Part shown: positions 1 through 7,452 of the stretch, one piece after another
Layout of the letters: the number at the start of each line of letters is the position of its first letter
How positions within the stretch are numbered: the stretch's first letter is position 1
Source of the DNA: Lichenihabitans sp033947565
Lineage (GTDB): Bacteria > Pseudomonadota > Alphaproteobacteria > Rhizobiales > Beijerinckiaceae
Assembly (NCBI RefSeq): GCF_033947565.1
Contig: NZ_JARPVX010000004.1
Coordinates: 85,929 to 149,928, forward strand
Reading direction: 5' to 3'
Length of the DNA: 64,000 bases
Position numbers and translations under genes: made by a program
Notes under the pieces: generated by a model
Database searches by the model: none
What the model saw: only the letters and a program-made list of their open reading frames with translations
What the model was told of the DNA's origin: nothing

Positions 1-2
1 AC

Positions 3-467
3 CATTTCGTGTATTGGTGCCGCCCCTGGCAGGAGGAGATGCGCTGGTTCGAGGCCAATGTGCCGGTGGAAGCCGATGCGCTGCCGCCGGTGCTCGACGT
101 GGAGGCGACACCGACCTCGAAATCCTGCAAGCGCACGCTCTACCGCGAACAGGTCCTGGCCGAGATGCGCCAGATGCTGCAGGAGATGGAGCGCCACTTC
201 GGCAAGCGCCCGGTGATCTACAGCACCGTCGACTTCTACGCCGGCATCCTGGCCGGCGGCGGCATGTCGGATTATCCGATCTGGGTGCGCAGCACGAAAT
301 ATTCCCCATCCATCAAATACGGGGATCGCCGCTGGCACTTTTGGCAATACCAGTCGGATGCCCGCGTGCCCGGCATCCAGGCCAAGGTCGACCGCAACGC
401 CTTCTTTGGCAGCCCCAAGCAATGGGAAGCCTTTCTCGGGGGCAGCGGGCTACCGATGGCCTATTAG
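3..467 (+). CDS. GH25 family lysozyme, C-terminal part (5' end outside window)
   Basis: The product matches the C-terminal half of glycoside hydrolase family 25 muramidases, which cleave the N-acetylmuramic acid-N-acetylglucosamine bond of peptidoglycan. Visible family features are the segment HFVYWCRPW at the window edge, the PPVLDVEAT strand carrying acidic residues of the active site, the KRPVIYST strand and the late WHFWQYQ strand. The reading frame is open to the first base of the window, so the real start lies upstream; GTG at position 9 is only an in-frame codon inside the domain. About 154 codons are present against roughly 200-280 residues for complete members. A GC-rich hairpin follows the stop and separates it from a convergent gene. 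Family assignment is confident; the role in wall remodelling or lysis is inferred. Confidence 0.85.
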   Translation, partial: HFVYWCRPWQEEMRWFEANVPVEADALPPVLDVEATPTSKSCKRTLYREQVLAEMRQMLQEMERHFGKRPVIYSTVDFYAGILAGGGMSDYPIWVRSTKYSPSIKYGDRRWHFWQYQSDARVPGIQAKVDRNAFFGSPKQWEAFLGGSGLPMAY

Positions 468-492
468 CGGCGCCACGCCAACAGGGCGCCGC
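467..492. terminator. Hairpin between convergent genes
   Basis: An 8-bp inverted repeat, GCGGCGCC (467-474) and GGCGCCGC (485-492), lies between the stop codons of two convergent genes. There is no clear T-run, so it is a candidate bidirectional terminator only. Confidence 0.35.
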
Positions 493-500
493 CCCAGCGC

Positions 501-884
501 CTACAAGGCCTTCGGGTTGCCGGGGAGGATCTCGAAGGCATCGGCCGTGCCGTCGGCATCGGTGAAATGCCCTGTGTCGGCCGCGACCGACACCTGCAAG
601 CAAGCGTGGTCGTCGTCGTCGGGATAATCGAAGCAGACCTGCGTGCCGTCCTGGTTCCATCGTCCCGTGGTGGCGCCGTCGCCGTCGAGGCGCCGCAGCG
701 TGCCGTCGGGGGCATAGAACTCCGTGTAGCTGCCGCCCTTGGTGGTCACCACCACGGTGTTGCCGACAAGCTTCTGCCAGGCCGCCGAGCCGTTCAGCGT
801 TGCCTCCTGGGCGCGGCTGGTCGTAATCCCGAGCAGCATCAGGGCCGCCAGCGCGGTGGCGCGAGATCGGTGAAACGTGGCCAT
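501..884 (-). CDS. Small secreted protein of unknown function
   Basis: A 127-residue product starts with a typical Sec signal peptide (basic MATFHRSR, hydrophobic core, TTSRAQ with likely cleavage after SRA). The mature part has short beta-like motifs such as GGSYTEFYAPDG, WNQDGTQVCFDYP and CLQVSV, with two cysteines that could pair in the periplasm. ATG at 884 is preceded by GGGAGA about 7 bases upstream, and an in-frame extension further upstream has no coding character. Similar small exported proteins of about 120-130 residues are common in Hyphomicrobiales, but I know no assigned function. It stands alone, convergent with the lysozyme gene. Confidence 0.7.
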   Translation of the reverse strand: MATFHRSRATALAALMLLGITTSRAQEATLNGSAAWQKLVGNTVVVTTKGGSYTEFYAPDGTLRRLDGDGATTGRWNQDGTQVCFDYPDDDDHACLQVSVAADTGHFTDADGTADAFEILPGNPKAL

Positions 885-1056
885 CTTGTTCTCCCCGGCC
901 GGGGTGCCATAAGTCGCGCTGCCGCTCAAGCGAGGCCTGCCGGTCCTGCCGGCCGGACGGACCACACAACGATGACGCGTAATAAGCGCCAGGGCCACCA
1001 AGGCTTGCTCCCGCGGTGGGCCGCACCTGCATTGACCAGCCTGCGTGGCTGATCCG

Positions 1057-1884
1057 ATGTTCTTCGTCCTATCGAAGCTGATCTGGTTCGTGGTCGCGCC
1101 CGCCAATCTTCTGATGCTCGCCAGCCTCTTCGGGCTTGTGGCGATCGGGCTGGGATGGAGCCGCGCCGGGCGGGTCGCCACCACGGTCGGGGTCGTCGGG
1201 CTCGCGGTGCTGGGCTTCTCGCCGCTGGGCGCCCTGATCCTGCGGCCGCTCGAGGATCGCTTTCCCGCGCCACCGGCCGACATGGTGGCCCCGGATGGGC
1301 TCGTGGTGCTAGGTGGCTCGACCGACGAAACCATCAGCGCGGCCCGCGACCAGCCGACCGTTTCGGATGCGGCCACGCGCATCACGGCCGCGGTCGAACT
1401 GGCGCGTCGCTATCCCGCGGCGCGCCTCGTCTTCTCGGGCGGTTCGGGGCGCCTGCTGCCGCATGCCCGCACCGAGGCCGAAGACACGCGCCGCCTTTGG
1501 ATCGGCATGGGTGTCGATCCGGGGCGCATTACGCTCGAGGACCGATCCCGCAACACGGACGAGAACGCACGCTTCACGGCCGCGCTCGTCAGGCCCGCGC
1601 CCGGCGCCCGCTGGCTGCTGGTGACCTCGGCCTTCCATATGCCCCGTTCGGTCGGCCTGTTTCGTGCCGCCGGCTTCCCGGTGATCGCCTATCCGGTCGA
1701 TTATCATACGACGGACACGGGCGACGACCTTCTGCCGCCACGCGGCCTCGCGTCCGGGCTGGCGCGCTTCGAGATCGCAGCGCGCGAATGGGTCGGCCTG
1801 TTAGTGTATCGGGTCACCGGGCGCACCCACGACCTGTTTCCCCGGCCGGATGGCGTAGCGGAGGAGCCCAAGCCGGTCGGCTGA
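1057..1884 (+). CDS. YdcF family (DUF218) membrane-anchored protein
   Basis: A 275-residue protein with two N-terminal transmembrane segments (about residues 5-50) followed by a DUF218/YdcF domain. The opening MFFVLSK is typical for the family, which is why ATG 1057 is preferred over GTG 1045. The domain is marked by GLVVLGGS, the LARRYPAARLVFSGGSG segment, the NTDENARF motif and LLVTSAFHMPRS near the end. YdcF proteins bind nucleotide-like ligands; SanA and ElyC relatives act in envelope integrity. No ribosome-binding site is strong at either start. Function beyond an envelope-linked role is not known. Confidence 0.85.
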   Translation: MFFVLSKLIWFVVAPANLLMLASLFGLVAIGLGWSRAGRVATTVGVVGLAVLGFSPLGALILRPLEDRFPAPPADMVAPDGLVVLGGSTDETISAARDQPTVSDAATRITAAVELARRYPAARLVFSGGSGRLLPHARTEAEDTRRLWIGMGVDPGRITLEDRSRNTDENARFTAALVRPAPGARWLLVTSAFHMPRSVGLFRAAGFPVIAYPVDYHTTDTGDDLLPPRGLASGLARFEIAAREWVGLLVYRVTGRTHDLFPRPDGVAEEPKPVG

Positions 1885-1965
1885 TCTCTGGTATCAGGAC
1901 TTTCGGCTTGTTCTCGGGAAGCCGCCGCCGCATGACGGACTTCCTGAGCGACGCGGAGCTGTGAG

Positions 1966-2619
1966 ATGGCCTGGACCCTGTTTATCGGCAACAAGGCCTA
2001 TTCGTCCTGGTCGCTGCGGCCCTGGATCCTGATGCGCCATTTCGGCATCCCGTTCACAGACAAGACCATCCCGCTCGACCAGTCGACAACGGGGGAGGAG
2101 ATCAGGCGTCATTCGCCGACCGGCCGCGTGCCCCTGCTCGAGGCCGACGGCGTCAGGGTCTGGGAGTCGCTCGCCATCATGGAGTTCCTGGCCGAGCGTT
2201 TTCCCGACTTGGCGATCTGGCCGGCCGACCCTGAAGCACGCACGCTGGCCCGCTCGCTGGCTTCTGAGATGCATGCCGGCTTCCAACGGCTGCGGCAGAC
2301 CTGCCCGACCAACTTTCGTCGGCCGCAACGCGCCATTGCGATCCCGGACGATGCCCGCCGCGATGTCGACCGCATCGAGGAGGCCTGGGCCGGCGCTCGG
2401 GAACGCTGGGGGCAGGGCGGCCCCTTCCTGTTCGGCGCCTTCACGGCGGCCGACGCCATGTTCGCGCCCGTGATCAACCGCCTGTGGACCTATGCGATCC
2501 CGGTGCGGCCCGAGACCGCGGCCTATATGGCGGCCGTCATGGCATTACCGGCCTGGCACGCCTGGATCGAGGGCGCCGAGGCCGAGCCCTGGTTTATCGA
2601 CAGGTATGAGGCGATCTGA
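1966..2619 (+). CDS. Glutathione S-transferase family protein
   Basis: A 217-residue cytosolic GST. The N-terminal thioredoxin-like domain carries NKAYSSWSLRPW, whose serines are candidates for activating glutathione as in zeta-like GSTs, then the cis-proline element GRVPLLEADG and the glutathione-binding WESLAIMEFL. The C-terminal helical domain contains FLFGAFTAADAMFAPV, the N-capping/hydrophobic staple region seen in most GSTs. GSTs conjugate glutathione to electrophiles or isomerise substrates; the substrate here cannot be read from sequence. It lies 81 bp after the YdcF gene and 47 bp before the DUF1489 gene, all on the same strand, possibly one transcript. Confidence 0.92.
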   Translation: MAWTLFIGNKAYSSWSLRPWILMRHFGIPFTDKTIPLDQSTTGEEIRRHSPTGRVPLLEADGVRVWESLAIMEFLAERFPDLAIWPADPEARTLARSLASEMHAGFQRLRQTCPTNFRRPQRAIAIPDDARRDVDRIEEAWAGARERWGQGGPFLFGAFTAADAMFAPVINRLWTYAIPVRPETAAYMAAVMALPAWHAWIEGAEAEPWFIDRYEAI

Positions 2620-2666
2620 CGATTCGTCTCGTGGCTTCGCGGCTGGGCCTGCGCTAGACCACGCCG

Positions 2667-3104
2667 ATGCCCCTCCACCTGCTGAAACTCTGCGTCGGCG
2701 CCGAATCGATCGACGACCTGGAAGGCTGGATTGCGGCGCGCCTCGAAACGCAACGCGCCGCCGGCGAGGCGACTGAGCAAAAGCACACCACTCGCATGGT
2801 GCCGACTCGCACGACTGAGCTGCTCGACGGTGGCTCGTTGTTCTGGGTCATCAAGGGCCATATCGCGGCCCGCCAGGAGTTGGTGGCCATCCGCCCGTTC
2901 ACCGACGACGGCGGCATCGGCCGCTGTCATCTCGTGCTCGTGCCGACCGTCATCCCGGTCGACCCCCGTCCGTGCCGACCGTTCCAGGGCTGGCGTTACT
3001 TGCAGCACGACACGGCGCCGCAAGACCTCGGATCGTTCGGGCGGGACGTGGTCGGGCTGCCGGAACCGCTCCGCCGCGAATTGCGGCTGCTCGGGCTGTT
3101 GTAG
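2667..3104 (+). CDS. DUF1489 family protein
   Basis: A 145-residue soluble protein of the alphaproteobacterial DUF1489 family. Recognisable parts are the opening MPLHLLKLCVG, the TRMVPTRTTELLDGGSLFWVIKG segment in the middle and the ending PLRRELRLLGLL. No membrane segment or signal peptide. The family is conserved in Hyphomicrobiales, and no biochemical function is assigned to my knowledge. The gene ends 9 bp before the convergent accC stop codon. Confidence 0.85.
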   Translation: MPLHLLKLCVGAESIDDLEGWIAARLETQRAAGEATEQKHTTRMVPTRTTELLDGGSLFWVIKGHIAARQELVAIRPFTDDGGIGRCHLVLVPTVIPVDPRPCRPFQGWRYLQHDTAPQDLGSFGRDVVGLPEPLRRELRLLGLL

Positions 3105-3113
3105 CCCCGAGCC

Positions 3114-4484
3114 TCAGCGTGGAACGCCGTCCGCCTCTGCATTGGCCGGATCGGCCAGGAAGCGTTCCAGCCAATGAATGTCGTAGTCGCCGTTCTGCAT
3201 GTCGGGATTGCGCACGAGACGGCGGAACAGCGGCAGGGTGGTCTCGATGCCGTCGATGATGAATTCGTCGAGTGCGCGTCGCAGGCGAAGCAGCGCCTCC
3301 GTGCGGGTCCGGCCGTGGACGATCAGCTTGCCGACAAGCGAATCGTAGTTCGGCGGGATCGTGTAGCCCTGATATACGGCGCTATCGACCCGCACACCGA
3401 GACCGCCCGGCGGATGGTAATAGGCGATCTTGCCGGGCGAAGGCCGGAAGGTCAGCGGGTTTTCGGCATTCACCCGGCATTCGATGGCATGGCCGGAGAA
3501 GCGGACATCCGCCTGGGTCAGCCCAAGCGGAGCGCCGGCCGCGATCTTGATCTGCTCGTTGACGAGATCGATCCCGGTGATCATCTCGGTGACCGGATGC
3601 TCGACCTGGATGCGGGTGTTCATCTCGATAAAGTAGAACTGCCCGTTCTCGTACAGGAACTCGATCGTGCCAGCGCCCAGATAAGCGAGCTTGCGCATGG
3701 CATCGGCGCAGATCTCGCCGATTTCGCTGCGCTGGTCTCCGTCGAGCGCTGGGGACAAGCCTTCTTCCCACACCTTCTGGTGCCGGCGCTGCAGCGAGCA
3801 ATCGCGTTCGCCGAGGTGGACGGCCGCACCGCGCCCGTCACCCAGCACCTGCACCTCGATATGGCGCGGCTTTTCGAGGTATTTCTCGAGATATACGGCG
3901 TCGTCGCCGAAGGCGGCCTTTGCTTCGCGCCGGGCGGAAGACAGCGCTTCCGACAGGTCGGCCGCCGTGCGGGCCACCTTCATGCCGCGACCGCCGCCGC
4001 CTGAGGCCGCCTTGACCAGCACCGGAAAGCCGATGTCGGCCGCCACGCGGGATGCTTCGGCATCATCGGTGACGCCGCCTTCGGATCCCGGCACGCAGGG
4101 GATGCCGAGCGCGCGGGCGGTCTTCTTGGCCTCGATCTTGTCGCCCATCACCCGGATATGCTCGGCCTTCGGGCCGATGAAGGCGATGTCGTGCTCGGCC
4201 AGGATCTCGGCGAAGCGCGCGTTCTCGCTCAGAAAACCGTAGCCAGGGTGGATGGCATCGGCGCCGGTGATCTCGCAAGCCGACAGGAGGGCCGGGATGT
4301 TGAGATAGCTGTCGCGGGCCGGCGGCGGCCCGATGCAGACGCTTTCATCCGCCAGCTTGACGTGCATGGCATCGGCGTCGGCGGTGGAATGCACCGCCAC
4401 GGTCGCGATGCCGAGCTCTTTGGCGGCGCGCAACACCCGCAGGGCGATCTCGCCCCGGTTGGCGATCAGGATCTTGTCGAACAT
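3114..4484 (-). CDS. accC: Biotin carboxylase subunit of acetyl-CoA carboxylase
   Basis: A 456-residue protein, the usual length for AccC. It carboxylates the biotin of BCCP with bicarbonate and ATP, the first half-reaction of malonyl-CoA synthesis. The N-terminal domain opens with FDKILIANRGEIALR; the ATP-grasp glycine loop KAASGGGGRGMKV is at residues 158-170; the later EMNTRIQVEHPVTE signature carries metal and bicarbonate-binding residues. ATG 4484 follows accB by 20 bp, so accB-accC form an operon as in most bacteria. The carboxyltransferase genes accA and accD are not in the window. Confidence 0.98.
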   Translation of the reverse strand: MFDKILIANRGEIALRVLRAAKELGIATVAVHSTADADAMHVKLADESVCIGPPPARDSYLNIPALLSACEITGADAIHPGYGFLSENARFAEILAEHDIAFIGPKAEHIRVMGDKIEAKKTARALGIPCVPGSEGGVTDDAEASRVAADIGFPVLVKAASGGGGRGMKVARTAADLSEALSSARREAKAAFGDDAVYLEKYLEKPRHIEVQVLGDGRGAAVHLGERDCSLQRRHQKVWEEGLSPALDGDQRSEIGEICADAMRKLAYLGAGTIEFLYENGQFYFIEMNTRIQVEHPVTEMITGIDLVNEQIKIAAGAPLGLTQADVRFSGHAIECRVNAENPLTFRPSPGKIAYYHPPGGLGVRVDSAVYQGYTIPPNYDSLVGKLIVHGRTRTEALLRLRRALDEFIIDGIETTLPLFRRLVRNPDMQNGDYDIHWLERFLADPANAEADGVPR

Positions 4485-4504
4485 GGCCGAACTCCAGCGG
4501 GCGC

Positions 4505-5035
4505 TCAGGCGATGACGATCAAGGGTTCGCCATATTCGACGGGCTGGCCATCTTCGACCAGGATGGCCGAGATCGTGCCCGACTTGTGGGCCACGATATC
4601 GTTAAAGGTCTTCATCGCTTCAACCAGCAGCACGCGGTCACCGGCCTTGACGCTGGCGCCAACGTCGACGAAGGGCTTCGATTCCGGGTTGGCGCGGCGG
4701 TAAACGGTGCCGACCATCGGCGACTTGAGCAGCGAAGCGGGATCGATCTCGGCCGGGGCTTCCTCGACCACTGGGGCGGCCGCCAGGGCCGGCGCGATGG
4801 CCGCGGGCGCCGCCACATGCGCCATCATGGGTGCCACCGCAGTGGTCTTGGACCGGTGATGCCGTGTCAGGCGAATGCGCAGGTCGCCCTTCTCGATCTC
4901 GATCTCGGCGAGGTCGGTCTCGCTGACGAGTTCGGCCAGCTGCCGCACCAGATCCGCATCGATCAGCGAAGCATCCGCCTGGGCATCGGACGAGGAAGAA
5001 GGCTTGGCGCGCACACGCAGACCGTTTCGGATCAT
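4505..5035 (-). CDS. accB: Biotin carboxyl carrier protein of acetyl-CoA carboxylase
   Basis: A 176-residue BCCP. Residues about 25-60 form the helical N-terminal domain, followed by an Ala/Pro-rich flexible linker (about 66-100) and the biotinyl domain. The biotin attachment site is VEAMKTFN, with lysine 142 as acceptor; BirA would modify it and AccC would carboxylate it. First gene of the accBC operon. In many Hyphomicrobiales aroQ (3-dehydroquinate dehydratase) lies just upstream between a DsbA-family gene and accB; here only a 223-bp gap is found, too short for aroQ. Confidence 0.97.
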   Translation of the reverse strand: MIRNGLRVRAKPSSSSDAQADASLIDADLVRQLAELVSETDLAEIEIEKGDLRIRLTRHHRSKTTAVAPMMAHVAAPAAIAPALAAAPVVEEAPAEIDPASLLKSPMVGTVYRRANPESKPFVDVGASVKAGDRVLLVEAMKTFNDIVAHKSGTISAILVEDGQPVEYGEPLIVIA

Positions 5036-5236
5036 CGTTGGAACAACTCCCGGCGTCCCGCACGCGTCGAAGCGTCGGGCGGGGCCGTCAGAAAGAAAGC
5101 ATCGCGACGCCGGCAGGCTCGATGCGCCGTATCGGCCCGAGGGGCCGGAACCGGAAGGGCTTCAAGGATCGTCACGCGACACAAGGACATGGTCGAGCCT
5201 CCATAGACCCGCTCCGGAGCGATGGAAAGAACCGGA

Positions 5237-5258
5237 GCGGCGCCAAAGGCCGCTTTTC
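5237..5258. terminator. Hairpin downstream of the DsbA-like gene
   Basis: An inverted repeat AGCGGC / GCCGCT (about 5236-5254) lies just past the DsbA-like stop codon, next to a second repeat GCTCCGG / CCGGAGC (5211-5217 and 5232-5238). On the minus strand it follows the gene without a good T-run, so termination is only a suggestion. Confidence 0.3.
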
Positions 5259-6050
5259 TCAGGAACAGGTCGACTTCCCGCATTTGGCGACGTTGTCGAC
5301 GTGCTCCTTCAGCTCGTCATAGCCAACCGCGCCCACCACCACATCGGACCCGACCACGAAGGATGGCGTACCGGTGAGGCTCAAGGCGTCGGCCAGTTGC
5401 AGGCTCTGCTGTATGCCGGCCTTGATCTCCGGCTTCGCCAGATCCTTGGTGAGCTGATCCATGTCGACGCCCGAATCCTTGGCGGCCGCGAGCGCCTGCG
5501 CTTTGGCAACGGGACCATGGGTCGAGAGCAGCTTATAATGGAAGGCCCAGAACTTGTCGCCATTCAGCTGGGTCCGCACGGCGCCGGCCACCTGGGCGGC
5601 TTCGACCGAGCCCGGGCCAAGCACCGGGAAGTCGCGCAATACCACCCGCATGTCCGGGGTGGTCTTCATCAGCTTGGCCATGTCGTCGAGCGCGCGCTTG
5701 CAGTAGCCGCAATTGTAATCGAAGAACTCGACCAGCGTGACCTTGCCGTTCGGATTGCCCACCACCTCGCCATAGGGCGAGTTCAGCAGGGCATCCGACT
5801 GGTCGCGCATGATGGTCTCGCGCTTGGCCGCCTCCTGGGCCTTGTCGCGCTTGTCGAGCTCGACCATGGCGTCGCGCAGCACCTCCGGGTTCTGGACGAG
5901 GTAATCCTTTACCAGCGCGCCGATCTCGGCCTTCTGGGCCGGGTTGAATTCCGCGGCCTGCGTGGCCGGGGTCATGGCCAACAGGGCGGCCCCGGTTGCG
6001 GCCGCTGCCAGCCAGCGGCGCGTTCGGCGGGAAGGCTCGAGAAAAAACAT
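5259..6050 (-). CDS. DsbA family thioredoxin-fold protein (periplasmic)
   Basis: A 263-residue exported protein. A twin-arginine-free Sec signal peptide ends near ATQAA; a helical N-terminal segment (about 35-90, PEVLRDAMVELDK) of the ScsC/DsbA-like DUF type precedes the thioredoxin fold. The active site DYNCGYCKRA has the CGYC pair at residues 114-117, and the cis-proline loop is LTGTPSFVVG. Such proteins oxidise, isomerise or reduce disulfides in the periplasm; which one cannot be told from sequence. ATG 6050 has GGAG 8 bases upstream and is better supported than an in-frame codon at 6098. It is divergent from the aminotransferase gene. Confidence 0.92.
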   Translation of the reverse strand: MFFLEPSRRTRRWLAAAATGAALLAMTPATQAAEFNPAQKAEIGALVKDYLVQNPEVLRDAMVELDKRDKAQEAAKRETIMRDQSDALLNSPYGEVVGNPNGKVTLVEFFDYNCGYCKRALDDMAKLMKTTPDMRVVLRDFPVLGPGSVEAAQVAGAVRTQLNGDKFWAFHYKLLSTHGPVAKAQALAAAKDSGVDMDQLTKDLAKPEIKAGIQQSLQLADALSLTGTPSFVVGSDVVVGAVGYDELKEHVDNVAKCGKSTCS

Positions 6051-6252
6051 CGGGAACTCCTGGTCGGCCGGACGCAAGAACGGCGATCGCATGCACAAGT
6101 GGGCTCAGCATGGACCTTCGCATTATGTCGATCTCGGGGCTATGGCCCGTTCGGCGGGGCGGAGCCCTTGCCGCGCAGCCCGGCTGTATCCAGGCGAGCA
6201 TCCAGCCCGCTACAAGCGGCCGCATTGCAGTCTCGCGCCCTCAAGGGTCTCC

Positions 6253-7410
6253 ATGTTTCAAGCTTCGCGTCGTAGCGCCGTGTCCCCCTTTCTGGCCATG
6301 GATGTGCTGAGTGCCGCCACCCTGAAGGAACGCGCCGGCGAGCGGGTGATCCACATGGAGGTGGGGGAGCCCGGTTCGCCCACCCCGCTTCCCGTGCGGG
6401 CCGCCGCCCAGCGCGTGCTCGAAGCCGGTCGCGTCGGCTACACGGAAGCCCTCGGCCTGCCGGCCCTGCGGGCCCGCATCGCGCAGCATTATGCCGATTG
6501 GTACGGCGTTTCGCTCGATCCGGCCCGCGTCGTTGTGACCACGGGCTCGTCCGGCGGCTTCACCTTGAGCTTCCTGGCCTTGTTCGATGTCGGGGCACGG
6601 GTCGCCATCGCGGCGCCGGGTTACCCGGCCTATCGCAACATCCTGCAGGCGCTCGGCCTCGTGGTGGTCGATCTGCCGACCTCGAAGCTAAGCCGCTATG
6701 CCGTGACGGCCGAGATGATCCGCCGCGCCCATGCCGAGCAGCGGCTCGACGGCGTGCTGCTGATGAGCCCCGCCAACCCGTCCGGCACCATGATGCTGCC
6801 GGAAGAGCTGGCTGCCGTCGCCGCGACCTGCGAGGGTCTGGGCATCCGGTTCATCTCGGACGAGATCTACCATGGCCTGACCTATGAGCGTCCAGCCGAG
6901 ACGGCGTTGCGCTCTTCCGACAGCGTCGTGGTGGTGAACTCGTTTTCGAAATATTTCTGCATGACGGGATGGCGGGTCGGCTGGCTGGTGGTGCCGGAAC
7001 CCCCGGTGCGCACCATGGAGCGCCTGCAGCAAAGCTTGTCGATCTCGGTGCCCACCCTCAGCCAGGTGGCGGCGCTGGCAGCCTTCGAGGCCCAGCCGGA
7101 GCTCGAACGCATCCGCGACGCCTATGCGGCGAACCGGCAGGTGCTGCTCGAGGCACTGCCACGCCTCGGCTTCACAGACCTGCATCCGGTCGATGGAGCC
7201 TTCTATTGTTACGCGGACGTCAGCCGGCTGAGCAACGACTCGGTCGAACTCTGCCGCCTGATGCTCGACCAGACCGGGGTGGCGGCGACGCCCGGCATCG
7301 ACATCGATCCGGAACGCGGCCGCAGCACCCTTCGGCTGTCCTTTGCGGGGCCGCAGGCCGACGTCGTCGAGGCGGTGCAGCGGTTGGAAACCTGGTTGCC
7401 GCGCCTTTGA
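6253..7410 (+). CDS. PLP-dependent class I/II aminotransferase
   Basis: A 385-residue fold-type I aminotransferase. It has the substrate/PLP region EVGEPGSPTP, the PLP-phosphate loop TGSSGGFTL, the SPANPSGTM motif with the PLP-ring-interacting Asn, SDEIYHGL with the Asp/Tyr pair, and the Schiff-base lysine K233 in SFSKYFCMTGWRVGW. A C-terminal Arg (STLRLSF) would bind the substrate carboxylate. This arrangement resembles AspC/AlaA-type enzymes; the amino donor is not predictable. Starts at ATG 6253 and converges with rne over a hairpin. Confidence 0.93.
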   Translation: MFQASRRSAVSPFLAMDVLSAATLKERAGERVIHMEVGEPGSPTPLPVRAAAQRVLEAGRVGYTEALGLPALRARIAQHYADWYGVSLDPARVVVTTGSSGGFTLSFLALFDVGARVAIAAPGYPAYRNILQALGLVVVDLPTSKLSRYAVTAEMIRRAHAEQRLDGVLLMSPANPSGTMMLPEELAAVAATCEGLGIRFISDEIYHGLTYERPAETALRSSDSVVVVNSFSKYFCMTGWRVGWLVVPEPPVRTMERLQQSLSISVPTLSQVAALAAFEAQPELERIRDAYAANRQVLLEALPRLGFTDLHPVDGAFYCYADVSRLSNDSVELCRLMLDQTGVAATPGIDIDPERGRSTLRLSFAGPQADVVEAVQRLETWLPRL

Positions 7411-7412
7411 AG

Positions 7413-7448
7413 GAAAGATCGCCCAACCCTTTCGGGCGGGCGATCTTC
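7413..7448. terminator. Convergent hairpin between aminotransferase and rne
   Basis: GAAAGATCGCCC (7413-7424) pairs with GGGCGATCTTC (7438-7448), a stem of about 11 bp with a 13-base loop, directly between the two convergent stop codons. It is suited to act as a bidirectional terminator although T-runs are short. Confidence 0.55.
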
Positions 7449-7452
7449 GGGC

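Noticed and set aside
5036..5258. aroQ expected between accB and the DsbA-like gene
   Set aside because: Only 223 bp are available and no dehydratase motif is seen; the gene is absent from this site.
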